A stretch of DNA of 64,000 bases, from positions 586,343 through 650,342 of the forward strand of contig NZ_JAENHL010000004.1 of the NCBI RefSeq assembly GCF_016595235.1, in the 5' to 3' direction. Source of the stretch: Taklimakanibacter albus. GTDB lineage: Bacteria; Pseudomonadota; Alphaproteobacteria; Rhizobiales; Aestuariivirgaceae. Position numbers and translations under genes: made by a program. This document shows, one piece after another, positions 8,254 through 16,929 of this stretch. The notes below the pieces were generated by a model. The model was not told where the DNA came from, searched no databases, and worked only from the letters and a program-made list of their open reading frames with translations. Position 1 is the stretch's first letter. Every line of letters starts with the position of its first letter.

Positions 8254-9333
8254 AACCGACCCGCGACGGGTGAGCGCCAGCTCGAGCGTGACGTGACGGG
8301 GCGGACTGTCGCTGCCGGCGATCCTTTCAAGCATCAGGCGTGCCGCTGTCTGGCCCATCGCGGTCACCGGCTGCACCACCGCCGTGATCTGGGGCTTGAG
8401 AAAGCTCATCCAGTCGAGATCGTCGAACCCGATCATCGAAAGCTGGTCGGGGATCTGCACACCCAGCGAGGTGATGGCGTCGACCGCCCCTGCCGTCATC
8501 AGCCCATCGGCGGTGAACAAGCCGGTGGGCCGGTCGGGAAGCCGCAACAGATGCAAGGCCTGCAGGCGCGCCGCCTCCAGCGAATAGGCGCCGACACGTC
8601 CGATGAGCGCGCGATCGAGGTCGATCCCGGCCGAAAGATGCGCCTCGACATAACCGAAGAGACGCTGCCAGCTTGGGAACAGCGTGGTGGGCTCGATGCT
8701 GCGTGCGGTCACGCGGGCGATGAAGGAAGAGATGTCGCCCGAATCCCAGCGCTCCAGCTCGGCGAGGATGGCGATACGCCGATGACCGGCATCGATCAGG
8801 CTCGATATTGCCTCGCGCGAGGCCTTGCGGTTGTCGACGGTGACAGCGTCGGCGCCGAGTCCCTTGACCATGCGGTCGAACTGCACGATCGGGCAGCCCC
8901 CCTTCAGCGCCCTTCGCAAGTGATCGGAACGTTCGGTATCGCAGGGCGCCACGATCAGGCCGTCGACCTGCTTTTCGAGCAGCAATTGCACCGCCTCGAG
9001 TTCGCGCGCCAGGAGCTCGTCGCTATTCGTCAGCAATACGCCGAAGCCTTCGGCGCGCGCCACATCGGCGATACCGCGCAGGATGCTGGAATAAAACGGG
9101 CTCTGGATGTCACCGGCGACGACGCCGATCGTCCTGGTCTTGCCGGTGATGAGGCCACGGGCCAGGAGATTGGGACGATAGCCCAACCGCTCGGCTGAGG
9201 CTTTTACCCGTTTCTTGATCTCTTCGCTCGCATAGCCATAGCCGCCCAGCACCCGCCCCGCGGTCGCGGTTGAGACGCCGGCGAGGAGCGCGACTTCGGT
9301 AATGGTCACTTTGTCGGTGCGTTTCTCAGCCAT
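8239..9333 (-). CDS. LacI-family repressor of the fructosyl-amino-acid module
   Basis: This is a 364-residue LacI/GalR regulator. The N-terminal helix-turn-helix and hinge read VTITEVALLAGVSTATAGRVLGG and GYRPNLLARGL, followed by a periplasmic-binding-like sugar domain beginning near TIGVVAGDIQSPFY. It sits between the kinase gene and the ABC importer. Two identical 18-bp operators flank its neighbours' promoters, and a weaker site (9421-9437) lies upstream of its own start, consistent with autoregulation. The effector is probably the fructosyl-amino acid or its phosphate, by analogy with other LacI-type sugar regulators. Confidence 0.9.
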   Translation of the reverse strand: MAEKRTDKVTITEVALLAGVSTATAGRVLGGYGYASEEIKKRVKASAERLGYRPNLLARGLITGKTRTIGVVAGDIQSPFYSSILRGIADVARAEGFGVLLTNSDELLARELEAVQLLLEKQVDGLIVAPCDTERSDHLRRALKGGCPIVQFDRMVKGLGADAVTVDNRKASREAISSLIDAGHRRIAILAELERWDSGDISSFIARVTARSIEPTTLFPSWQRLFGYVEAHLSAGIDLDRALIGRVGAYSLEAARLQALHLLRLPDRPTGLFTADGLMTAGAVDAITSLGVQIPDQLSMIGFDDLDWMSFLKPQITAVVQPVTAMGQTAARLMLERIAGSDSPPRHVTLELALTRRGSVSKPA

Positions 9334-9420
9334 GGCTCATTGGTGTCTTCAAGATCAGCGGAGCTTTTCATCTAGCGTGGACAGAGGCGGCTGCAAACCA
9401 CGGGAACGGCCTCGCCCACG

Positions 9421-9437
9421 TCTGAGAACATTCTCCA
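9421..9437. promoter_or_regulatory. Weaker LacI-type operator between the LacI gene and the importer operon
   Basis: TCTGAGAACATTCTCCA keeps the GAGAA-N2-TTCTC core of the two strong operators but differs in the outer bases. It lies 88 bp upstream of the LacI start codon and 39 bp before operator copy 2. It could serve autoregulation or DNA looping. Confidence 0.45.
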
Positions 9438-9445
9438 TTTCAGGC

Positions 9446-9493
9446 TTGACGACATGGCAGGGCCTATGTTTGTATTGTGAGAACGTTCGCACA
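9446..9493 (+). promoter_or_regulatory. Importer-operon promoter with LacI-family operator (copy 2)
   Basis: TTGACG at 9446-9451 is a good -35 match. TTGTAT at 9470-9475 is a plausible -10 with 18-bp spacing. The 18-bp operator TGTGAGAACGTTCGCACA follows immediately at 9476-9493, where bound repressor would block polymerase. It is identical, in inverse orientation, to the site at 7355-7372. Confidence 0.75.
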
Positions 9494-9571
9494 TCGAGCC
9501 TCAGTGAGCAATAGTCTCGTACCGGCTCCTGTCCGGCGCGAAAGAACAAGCTCAAGCAGAGGGAGAACGTC

Positions 9572-10450
9572 ATGACCTACGGCATGCAGACCTTGCGCAA
9601 CTGCGGCAGCGCCATGCTCGCCGCCGGCGCCATCATCGCCATCGCAACCACCGCGGCGGTGGCCGGCGGCGTCGACCAGAAACTGCACGACGCCCTGCCC
9701 GACCAGTACAAGACCAATGGCGTCAATGTCGCCGTCTTCAATGACTGGCCTCCGGACGAATTCGTCGAGAATGGTGAGCTCAAGGGCTGGAGCGTCGACA
9801 TGGCCAAGGCCATGTCCGAAAAGCTCGGCGTCCCCTTCAAATTCGAGGCGACGAGCTTCGAGATCATCATTCCGGGCCTCGTCAGCAAGCGCTTCGATGC
9901 CGGCTTCTCGTCCTTCGGCGTCACCGAGGAGCGCCTGCAGTCGCTCGATTTCGTGCCCCAGCGCCGGGAGGGCACGGCCTATGCCTCGCTCAAGGGCAAG
10001 AACTTCAACATCCAGAACGAGAAGGATCTGTGCGGCCACAGTGTCGCCGTGCTGACCGGGGCCTGGGACTTCCAGTATCTGACGAAGGTGAGCGCCGAGA
10101 CCTGCCAGGGGGCCAAGCCCATCGACCTGCAGCAATTCACGACACAGAACGCAGCCGAGCTCGCGGTTTCCTCGGGGCGCGTCGAACTCGTCGCCGCCGG
10201 TTCCGCCAAGTTGCAATACATGGCCAAGCAGACCGGCACCTTCGAGGTTTCCACCTTTGTCAGCAATGCCGTCTACAACGGCATCGGCGTGCGCCGCGGC
10301 GATCCGATCGGACCTGTTCTGAGGGATGCGCTTCAGTCTATGATGGATGATGGAAGCTACAAGCAGCTGATGGCCAAGTGGGGCGTCGACGGCAGCGGGA
10401 TGCTGGACAAGGCCGTCCTTGTCGACCAGGCTCATCCCGATCCGAAGTAA
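9572..10450 (+). CDS. Family 3 (polar amino acid type) ABC substrate-binding protein
   Basis: This is a 292-residue periplasmic binding protein with an N-terminal signal peptide (hydrophobic run about residues 13-30, cleavage near AVAGG). Family 3 features follow: NVAVFNDWPPDEF, GWSVDMAKAMSEKLGV, FDAGFSSFGVTEERLQ and the C-terminal DGSYKQLMAKWGV. AGGGAGA stands before the ATG at 9572. It is the first gene of the operon under operator copy 2. By context it should deliver an Amadori-type fructosyl-amino acid; family 3 proteins usually bind amino acids and opine-like compounds. Substrate assignment is inference. Confidence 0.88.
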   Translation: MTYGMQTLRNCGSAMLAAGAIIAIATTAAVAGGVDQKLHDALPDQYKTNGVNVAVFNDWPPDEFVENGELKGWSVDMAKAMSEKLGVPFKFEATSFEIIIPGLVSKRFDAGFSSFGVTEERLQSLDFVPQRREGTAYASLKGKNFNIQNEKDLCGHSVAVLTGAWDFQYLTKVSAETCQGAKPIDLQQFTTQNAAELAVSSGRVELVAAGSAKLQYMAKQTGTFEVSTFVSNAVYNGIGVRRGDPIGPVLRDALQSMMDDGSYKQLMAKWGVDGSGMLDKAVLVDQAHPDPK

Positions 10451-10490
10451 CACCGGCCTTCCGCAAGGTCCATCCAGCCCGGAGTGCCGC

Positions 10491-11420
10491 ATGGGCCAAT
10501 CATCACCGTCGTCCCGCCCCGATATCCACGCCACCAGGCCGGTACCGGTCCGGCATCCGGCACGCTGGATCGGCGGGGCGGCGCTCTTCCTCTTCGTCTT
10601 TCTCTTTGTGCGCCTCCTCGTCACCAATGAGAATCTGCAATGGCCGGTGGTGGCGCATTACATGCTGAGCCCCGAGATCCTCAAGGGCCTCGGGCGCACG
10701 CTGCTGCTCACATTCCTCGCCATGATCTTCGGGCTCGCCATCGGCGTCGTGCTGGCGGTCATGCGGCTTTCGAGCAATCCGGTCTTCCGGGCGGCGAGCT
10801 GGCTGTGGATATGGTTCTTCCGCGGCGTGCCGCCTCTGGTCCAGCTTGTCTTCTGGTACAATCTCGCCCTCCTCATCCCGACCGTCTCCATCGGTATTCC
10901 CTTCGGCCCGCAATTCTGGGAGGCCAGCACCAACCAGCTGATCACGCCCTTCAGTGCCGCGATCCTCGGTCTCGCCCTCACCGAAAGCGCCTATGCCTCC
11001 GAGATGATCCGCGCCGGCATCCAGGCGATCAGTGTCGGCCAGACCGAGGCGGCGGCAACACTCGGCATGACGCGCGCGCAGATCCTGCGGCGCATCGTCC
11101 TGCCGCAGGCGCTTCGGATCCTCATCCCGCCGATCGGCAATGACACGATCTCGATGCTGAAATTCACTTCGCTGGTCAGCGTGCTGGCGCTGCCCGATCT
11201 TCTCTATTCGGCGCAGATGATCTATTCCCGGACCTATCAGACCATTCCGCTCCTCATCGTCGCCACCATCTGGTACCTGATCCTCTCCACCGTGCTGACT
11301 TTCGCCGAGCATTATATCGAACATCGCCTCAATGGCCGGCCGCTGGCCCTGAGCGCTGTCCTGAGTTCGCTCTTCAAGAGCAAGTTCTGGTCACTGCGCC
11401 GGCATGAGGCCCGCTCGTGA
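10491..11420 (+). CDS. Polar amino acid type ABC permease
   Basis: This inner-membrane permease of about 309 residues belongs to the His/Glu/Gln/Arg/opine family. It has an unusually long polar N-terminal leader, then transmembrane helices. The HisM/GlnP-type segment is [17 protein letters not shown], and the EAA loop that contacts the ATPase reads [22 protein letters not shown]. The frame is open upstream into the binding-protein gene, but the ATG at 10491 after GGAGTGCCGC is the sensible start. A single permease implies a homodimeric channel. Its stop overlaps the ATPase start. Confidence 0.88.
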   Translation: MGQSSPSSRPDIHATRPVPVRHPARWIGGAALFLFVFLFVRLLVTNENLQWPVVAHYMLSPEILKGLGRTLLLTFLAMIFGLAIGVVLAVMRLSSNPVFRAASWLWIWFFRGVPPLVQLVFWYNLALLIPTVSIGIPFGPQFWEASTNQLITPFSAAILGLALTESAYASEMIRAGIQAISVGQTEAAATLGMTRAQILRRIVLPQALRILIPPIGNDTISMLKFTSLVSVLALPDLLYSAQMIYSRTYQTIPLLIVATIWYLILSTVLTFAEHYIEHRLNGRPLALSAVLSSLFKSKFWSLRRHEARS

Positions 11421-12187
11421 CCGCGGCCACGCCCCTGCTCAAGGTGGAGCGGCTGTCGAAGAGCTTCGGCACCCACCAGGTGTTGCGCAATATCGACCTC
11501 GCGATCGAGGCCGGCGAGGTCATGTGCATCGTCGGTCCTTCCGGCTCGGGCAAGAGCACGCTGCTGCGCTGCCTCAATTATCTCGAGACGCCGGATTCAG
11601 GCGCCGTTTTTCTCGCCGGCGAGCCGGTCGGGGTCAGATGGCGGGGCGCGACGCTCTATGAGATGTCCTTCAACGAGCTTGCGGTGCAGCGCCAGCGCAT
11701 GGGCATGGTGTTCCAGAGCTTCAACCTGTTCCCGCACAAGACCGCGCTCGAGAACGTCATCGAAGCGCCGATCGTGGTGAAGCGTAAGAAGAAGGCCGAG
11801 GCGATCACCGAGGCAGAAGCGCTTCTCGAAAAGGTCGGGCTGGCGGACCGGGCGCATTATTATCCGAGGCAGCTTTCCGGCGGCCAGCAGCAGCGCGTCG
11901 CCATCGCCCGCTCGCTCGCCATGCAGCCGGCGCTGATGCTCTTCGACGAGCCGACCTCGGCGCTCGACCCCGAGCTCGTCGGCGAAGTGCTGGCGGTGAT
12001 GCGCGCGCTCGCCGAGGACGGCATGACCATGGTGGTGGTCACCCACGAGATGAGCTTCGCCCGCGACGTCGCCGATCATCTGGTCTTCATGGATCAGGGT
12101 GTCATCGTCGAGGAAGGCCATCCCAGGGACGTGCTCAGACATCCGCGGCACAGCCGTACCAAGGCCTTTCTCGCCCGTGTCATCTGA
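11417..12187 (+). CDS. Polar amino acid type ABC ATPase
   Basis: This 256-residue ATPase has Walker [11 protein letters not shown]-loop [11 protein letters not shown], signature [15 protein letters not shown], Walker [13 protein letters not shown] and switch [13 protein letters not shown]. It belongs to the HisP/GlnQ family. It starts with the GTG at 11417 inside the permease stop (GTGA), which indicates translational coupling. With the two preceding genes it forms a complete importer. Confidence 0.92.
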   Translation: MTAATPLLKVERLSKSFGTHQVLRNIDLAIEAGEVMCIVGPSGSGKSTLLRCLNYLETPDSGAVFLAGEPVGVRWRGATLYEMSFNELAVQRQRMGMVFQSFNLFPHKTALENVIEAPIVVKRKKKAEAITEAEALLEKVGLADRAHYYPRQLSGGQQQRVAIARSLAMQPALMLFDEPTSALDPELVGEVLAVMRALAEDGMTMVVVTHEMSFARDVADHLVFMDQGVIVEEGHPRDVLRHPRHSRTKAFLARVI

Positions 12188-12199
12188 ACTGGATACGCC

Positions 12200-13153
12200 A
12201 TGATGCATGCCGATGCCGAAACCGTCGACCGCCTGCTCGATTATCCAGGCCTGATCGAGGCGCTGCGCGCCGCCCATCGCGCAGATCTGATGCCGCAGAG
12301 CCGTGTCGAGGTGATGAGCGACGATCATGACGACGCCAACAAATTCGTCTCGCTCATCGCCTGGGCGGGCGGCGATCTCATCGCCGTCAAGCTCGTCGGG
12401 GTCTTTCCGGGCAATCTGGCGCTCAATCCTCCGCAACCCTCGGTGCAAGGAATGGTCGCGCTGATGAGTGGCAGGACGGGCGCGCCGCTTCTCACGGCAG
12501 ACGGTGCGGCGCTCACCTTTCGCAAGACCGCAGCGGATTCGGCCCTGGCCGCCGATTTCCTGGCGCGAAGCGATGCGAGAACACTGCTCGTGATCGGTGC
12601 CGGTGGGCTGGCGCCGCATGTCATCGCCGCGCATCTGGCGGTCCGGCCGTCCATCACACGGGTCCTCGTCTGGAACCGTACTCTCGCGAGAGCCGAGAAC
12701 CTGGTCCAAAGCCTGCGCCATCTGCCGGCCGAGCTCGCGGTCGTTTCCGATCTGCGCGCGGCCCTGCCCGAGGCCGATATTATCTCCTGCGTGACCATGG
12801 CGACCGAGCCCCTGGTGCTGGGCCGGCAGCTCAAGCCTGGAGCCCATGTCGACCTGATCGGCGCGTATCTGCCCGAGATGCGCGAGGCCGATGACGACGT
12901 CGTCCGCCGCGCCCGTCTAATTTTTGTCGACACCCGGACGAACTGCGAAGGATCGGGGGAGATTGCGGCGCCCCTGGCCCACGGGCTCGTCACGCGGGAA
13001 GACATCATCGCCGATCTTTTCGATCTATGCACTGGCCGGCATTCCGGGCGCTCGTCGGACGAGCAGGTCACGATGTACAAGAATGTCGGCGGCAGCCATC
13101 TCGATCTCTTCACCGCACGCCATTTGCTGGCGCGTTTGTCGCCGGTTACCTGA
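12200..13153 (+). CDS. Ornithine cyclodeaminase / mu-crystallin family protein
   Basis: This 317-residue protein has the family's N-terminal domain with KLVGVFPGN, then TFRKTAADSALAADF. The Rossmann nucleotide-binding motif is GAGGLAPHVIAAHLAV, followed by GAHVDLIGAYLPEMREAD and the C-terminal MYKNVGGSHLDL. Members act as ornithine cyclodeaminases, alanine dehydrogenases or ketimine/pyrroline-2-carboxylate reductases. It is the last gene of the importer operon. It may process the amino acid released by the FrlB-like deglycase, but the exact reaction cannot be told from sequence. It ends 7 bp from the convergent peptide-importer operon. Confidence 0.82.
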   Translation: MMHADAETVDRLLDYPGLIEALRAAHRADLMPQSRVEVMSDDHDDANKFVSLIAWAGGDLIAVKLVGVFPGNLALNPPQPSVQGMVALMSGRTGAPLLTADGAALTFRKTAADSALAADFLARSDARTLLVIGAGGLAPHVIAAHLAVRPSITRVLVWNRTLARAENLVQSLRHLPAELAVVSDLRAALPEADIISCVTMATEPLVLGRQLKPGAHVDLIGAYLPEMREADDDVVRRARLIFVDTRTNCEGSGEIAAPLAHGLVTREDIIADLFDLCTGRHSGRSSDEQVTMYKNVGGSHLDLFTARHLLARLSPVT

Positions 13154-13160
13154 TGGTCTC

Positions 13161-14117
13161 CTACTCCAAGGGATGATGGCAGGCGATCTGATGCTCGGTG
13201 CCGATGGATCGCAGCGGCGGATCGACACGGTGGCACAGCTCGGTGGCGCGCGGACACCTCGTATGGAAGCTGCAGCCGCTCGGCTTGTTGGCTGGATTGG
13301 GCACCTCACCCTTGAGAATGATGCGCATGCGCTGGCGCTCGCGTACCGGATCGGGGATCGGGATCGCCGACAGCAAGGCGCCGGTATAGGGATGGCGCGG
13401 TGTCTTGAACAGTGCCGCGCGGGGCGCCCGCTCGACGATGCGGCCCAGATGCATGACCGCTACGTCGCTGCACATATGCGCGACGACGCTCAGATCGTGG
13501 CTGATGAACAGCATCGTGAGCCCGCGCTCTCGCTGCAGCTGGTGCAGCAGGTTCATGATCTGCGCCCGGATCGAAACGTCGAGCGCCGAGACCGGCTCGT
13601 CGGCCACGATGAAGGCCGGATCGGTGCTGATGGCGCGCGCGATGACGGCGCGCTGGCGCTGGCCGCCTGATATCTCATGCGGATAACGTGACAGGAAGCT
13701 GGTGGCGAGGCCCGCCTGCTCGATCGCCGCCGCGGCCTGGCTTTGGGCATCGGCGCGCGACCAGCCCTGGACGCGCAGATGTTCCATCACCGTGGCACCG
13801 ATCGTCATGCGCGGATTGAGGGCGCCGGACGGATCCTGGAAAATGATCTGCCGCTCCCGCCGCAGACGCGCCATGAAGGACGGCTCGGGCGTCGCCGTAT
13901 CCTTGCCTTCGAACAGGACCTGGCCCAGGCTCGGCTTCTGCAGCCCGACCAGCGTGCGCCCGAGCGTGCTCTTGCCGCTGCCCGATTCACCGACAAGGCC
14001 CAGCGTCGCGCCGCGCGCCACGCCGAGATCGACGCCGTCGAGCGCACGCAGAACGCGATGGCGGCCGACCAGATAATGGCGCGCCAGGCCCTTCGCTTCG
14101 ATCAGCATCTCGGTCAT
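13161..14117 (-). CDS. Dipeptide/oligopeptide-type ABC ATPase (DppF/OppF)
   Basis: This 318-residue ATPase has Walker [14 protein letters not shown], signature ISGGQRQRAVIARAI and Walker B FIVADEPVSALDVS. It ends with the C-terminal oligopeptide-transporter extension containing NPANKPSGCSFHTRCPRA. The ATG at 14117 overlaps the TGA of the preceding DppD-like gene (ATGA), which fixes the start although the frame extends 15 bases further. It is the last gene of the five-gene importer operon. Confidence 0.9.
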   Translation of the reverse strand: MTEMLIEAKGLARHYLVGRHRVLRALDGVDLGVARGATLGLVGESGSGKSTLGRTLVGLQKPSLGQVLFEGKDTATPEPSFMARLRRERQIIFQDPSGALNPRMTIGATVMEHLRVQGWSRADAQSQAAAAIEQAGLATSFLSRYPHEISGGQRQRAVIARAISTDPAFIVADEPVSALDVSIRAQIMNLLHQLQRERGLTMLFISHDLSVVAHMCSDVAVMHLGRIVERAPRAALFKTPRHPYTGALLSAIPIPDPVRERQRMRIILKGEVPNPANKPSGCSFHTRCPRATELCHRVDPPLRSIGTEHQIACHHPLE

Positions 14118-15070
14118 GGCGTATTCCAGCACGAGACGAAGTGGTTTTCACCGATCTCGCGCAGCGCCGGTGGCGTACGGCAGGCATCGCTCGCTTTGGC
14201 GCAACGCGGCGCGAAGCGGCAGCCCGTCTGCAGCTCCGCCCCTTGCACGCTGCCGGGAATGGTCGGCACCGGCTCGTCCCAGCCGCTGTCGAGCTGCGGG
14301 ATCGAGCGCAGCAGTCCATGCGTGTAAGGATGCAGAGGCGTCGCGAACAGCTCTTCGGTCGCCGCCATCTCGACGATCGCCCCCGCATACATGACGGCGA
14401 CGCGGTCGGTCATGCCGGCGACCACGCCCAGATCATGCGTGATCAGGATGACGCCCATCCCCTCTTCGCGCACGAGCCCCTGGAGTAATTCGAGGATCTG
14501 CGCCTGCACCGTGACGTCGAGCGCCGTCGTCGGCTCGTCCGCCAGGAGCAGCCGTGGCGCGCAGGCCATCGCCATGGCGATCACCACACGCTGGCACATG
14601 CCGCCCGACATTTCATGCGGATAGACGGAAAAACGCTCCTCGGGCGCGGCAATGCCGACCTTGCGCAGGAGATCGATGGCCCGCTTACGCGCTTCCCGGC
14701 GCGAGATATTGAGATGCGCCGTCAGCGCCTCGACGATCTGGTCGCCGACCCGGATCATCGGATGCAGCGCCGTCCCCGGATCCTGGAAGATCATGGCGAC
14801 GTCGGCGCCGCGCCGTGCCCGCATCGCCGCTTCGTCGAGCCCGAGAAGCTCGACGCCGTTGAGATGCGCGGTTCCGCCGATCTCGGCATCGCGGAGGAGC
14901 CGCATCAGCGCCAGCGCCGTCGTCGACTTGCCGCAGCCCGACTCCCCGACGAGGCCCAGCATCTCGCCCGGCGCGACGTCGAAGGAAATGCCATCTACCG
15001 CCTTGGCCCGGCCGAACGCCACCAGGAGGTTCTCGACCTTGAGCAGCGGCGTGGACGCTTCACCCGTCAT
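14114..15070 (-). CDS. Dipeptide/oligopeptide-type ABC ATPase (DppD/OppD)
   Basis: This 318-residue ATPase has Walker [14 protein letters not shown], signature [16 protein letters not shown], Walker [15 protein letters not shown] and the peptide-family C-terminal motif [16 protein letters not shown]. The long open frame upstream is discounted. The ATG at 15070 overlaps the permease stop (ATGA) and [15 protein letters not shown] is the normal beginning. It pairs with the downstream DppF-like ATPase to make a heterodimeric motor. Confidence 0.9.
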   Translation of the reverse strand: MTGEASTPLLKVENLLVAFGRAKAVDGISFDVAPGEMLGLVGESGCGKSTTALALMRLLRDAEIGGTAHLNGVELLGLDEAAMRARRGADVAMIFQDPGTALHPMIRVGDQIVEALTAHLNISRREARKRAIDLLRKVGIAAPEERFSVYPHEMSGGMCQRVVIAMAMACAPRLLLADEPTTALDVTVQAQILELLQGLVREEGMGVILITHDLGVVAGMTDRVAVMYAGAIVEMAATEELFATPLHPYTHGLLRSIPQLDSGWDEPVPTIPGSVQGAELQTGCRFAPRCAKASDACRTPPALREIGENHFVSCWNTP

Positions 15071-15951
15071 TTGTCGCGGATCCGCGGATCGAGCGCATCG
15101 CGCAGCCCGTCGCCGAGGAAGTTGAAGCTGGTCACCGCCAGCGTGATGGCGAGGCCGGGAAAGACGGCGAGCCACGGATCGACCTGGAAATCGCTCTGCG
15201 CGTTGGTCAGCATGTTGCCCCAGCTCGCCTCAGGCGGCTGGATGCCGTAGCCGAGAAAGCTGATATAGCTTTCGAGCAGAATGGCGTTCGCCGTGTTGAG
15301 CGTCGCGGCGACCAGAACCGGCGCCAGCGTATTGGGCAGGATCTGGCGCAGGATGATGCGCCAGGACGGCGTGCCGATCATGCGTGCCGCGGCGATGAAG
15401 TCGGCCGATTTCAACACCAGGATCTGCGAATAGACGATGCGCGCGATCTCCATCCAGCAGGTGAGCCCGATCATCAGCGCCATCGAAGCGAGGCTCGGCG
15501 TCACGAAGGCGGCGACGAACAGCAGCAGGAACACGCTCGGAAAACACAGCATGATGTCGGTGAGCCGCATCAGGATGGTGCCGATCCAGCCGCCGTAATA
15601 AGCGGCGAAGGCGCCGACCGAAAAGCCGACGATCACCGTCACCAGCATCGCCGCGATGCCGACCGACAGCGAGATCTGGCCGGCATACATGAGCCTGGTC
15701 AGCACATCGCGGCCGAGATCGTCGCTGCCGAGAATGTGGCCTTCGCTCAAAGGCGGCGCGTAGCGGTTGGCGATGTCGAGCTCTTCCGGATCATGCGGCG
15801 CCAGCCACGGCGCCCCGGCCGAGCCGATGACCAGGACGGCGAGCACGATCAGCGCCAGCAGCGCCAGGCGATGGCGCAGGAGCCGCCGGAAGGCGCTTGT
15901 ACGGCGCGGCGGTGCGGCGGCCTGGATATCGAGGACGGCTTCACTCGTCAT
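15067..15951 (-). CDS. Dipeptide-type ABC permease (DppC)
   Basis: This 294-residue permease has the OppC-type N-terminal domain (first helix [16 protein letters not shown], then [13 protein letters not shown] and [22 protein letters not shown]). The EAA loop region is [20 protein letters not shown]. Its start overlaps the end of the DppB-like gene by 11 bp, indicating coupled translation. Confidence 0.92.
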   Translation of the reverse strand: MTSEAVLDIQAAAPPRRTSAFRRLLRHRLALLALIVLAVLVIGSAGAPWLAPHDPEELDIANRYAPPLSEGHILGSDDLGRDVLTRLMYAGQISLSVGIAAMLVTVIVGFSVGAFAAYYGGWIGTILMRLTDIMLCFPSVFLLLFVAAFVTPSLASMALMIGLTCWMEIARIVYSQILVLKSADFIAAARMIGTPSWRIILRQILPNTLAPVLVAATLNTANAILLESYISFLGYGIQPPEASWGNMLTNAQSDFQVDPWLAVFPGLAITLAVTSFNFLGDGLRDALDPRIRDK

Positions 15952-16897
15952 GAAGCTTCACCCTGGGATCGACAAGAGCGACGACGATGTCGGCCAGGAG
16001 ATTGCCCAGCACGACGACGACGGCGCCCACCATCAGGATCGCCATGAGGACCGGATAGTCGCGGGTGCTGAGCACAGAGATGAACAGAAGCCCCATGCCG
16101 GGCCAGCTGAATACCGTCTCCGTCACCAGGGCGCCGCCGACGAGGAGCGGCAATTGCAGGCCGGCCAGCGCCACCAGCGGCACCAGCGCCGCCCTGAGCC
16201 CGTGATTGACCAGCACGCGCGACGGACTGATGCCCTTGGCGCGCGCCGTGCGCACGAAATCCTGGTCGAGAATGTCGATCATCGAGGAGCGCGTATAACG
16301 GCTCCATTGCGCCACCAGCACCAGCGCCAGCACGACGACCGGCAGCACCAGGTGATGCAGCCGGTCGAGCAGACTGCCATCGCCGATGCTCACCATGCCA
16401 CCGGCCGGAAACCAGCCGAGCGTCTGCGCGAAGAAGAAAATGGCGAGAAGGCCGAACCAGAAGGTCGGCAGCGACAGAGCGATCATGGCGCCGATCGCGG
16501 TCGCATAGTCGAAGACCGAATTGCGTCTCACCGCCGCCAGCGTGCCGATGGCGACGCCGATGACGAGCGCCAGCGCGAGGCTCGTCCCCATCAGCAGGAA
16601 TGTGGCCGGCAAGCGATCGAGCACGATCTCGCGCACCTGCTGCCCGCCGAAGAAGCTGTAGCCCCAATTGCCGCTGACGAGCCCGCCGGCCCATTTGAAA
16701 TACTGGACATAGACAGGCTGATCGAGGCCGAACAGCACCTTGATCCGTTCGATGTCCTGGGCGGTGACGGTCGGGTTCAAAGTATAGATGGCCAGCGGTC
16801 CTCCCGGCGCCAGATGCATCAGCGCGAAGCCGACGATCGAGACGCCGAAGAGGAGGACCGCCGACTGGAGGAGCCGGTTGATCAGGAAACGGGCCAT
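15941..16897 (-). CDS. Dipeptide-type ABC permease (DppB)
   Basis: This 318-residue permease begins MARFLINRLLQSAVLLFGVS, typical of DppB/OppB, and contains FALMHLAPGGP and the EAA-type loop QDFVRTARAKGISPSRVL. It heterodimerises with the DppC-like permease. It follows the binding-protein gene by 32 bp. Confidence 0.92.
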   Translation of the reverse strand: MARFLINRLLQSAVLLFGVSIVGFALMHLAPGGPLAIYTLNPTVTAQDIERIKVLFGLDQPVYVQYFKWAGGLVSGNWGYSFFGGQQVREIVLDRLPATFLLMGTSLALALVIGVAIGTLAAVRRNSVFDYATAIGAMIALSLPTFWFGLLAIFFFAQTLGWFPAGGMVSIGDGSLLDRLHHLVLPVVVLALVLVAQWSRYTRSSMIDILDQDFVRTARAKGISPSRVLVNHGLRAALVPLVALAGLQLPLLVGGALVTETVFSWPGMGLLFISVLSTRDYPVLMAILMVGAVVVVLGNLLADIVVALVDPRVKLHDE

Positions 16898-16929
16898 TCC
16901 CCGGATAATCTGGTTTCGTTCGGCTCAGG

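Noticed and set aside
9464-10627. 387-codon minus-strand open frame
   Set aside because: It is antisense to the family 3 binding protein and permease, and would run through the LacI operator. No domain is visible.
11597-12847. 416-codon minus-strand open frame
   Set aside because: It is antisense to the ATPase and ornithine cyclodeaminase-like genes. The composition is atypical of proteins.
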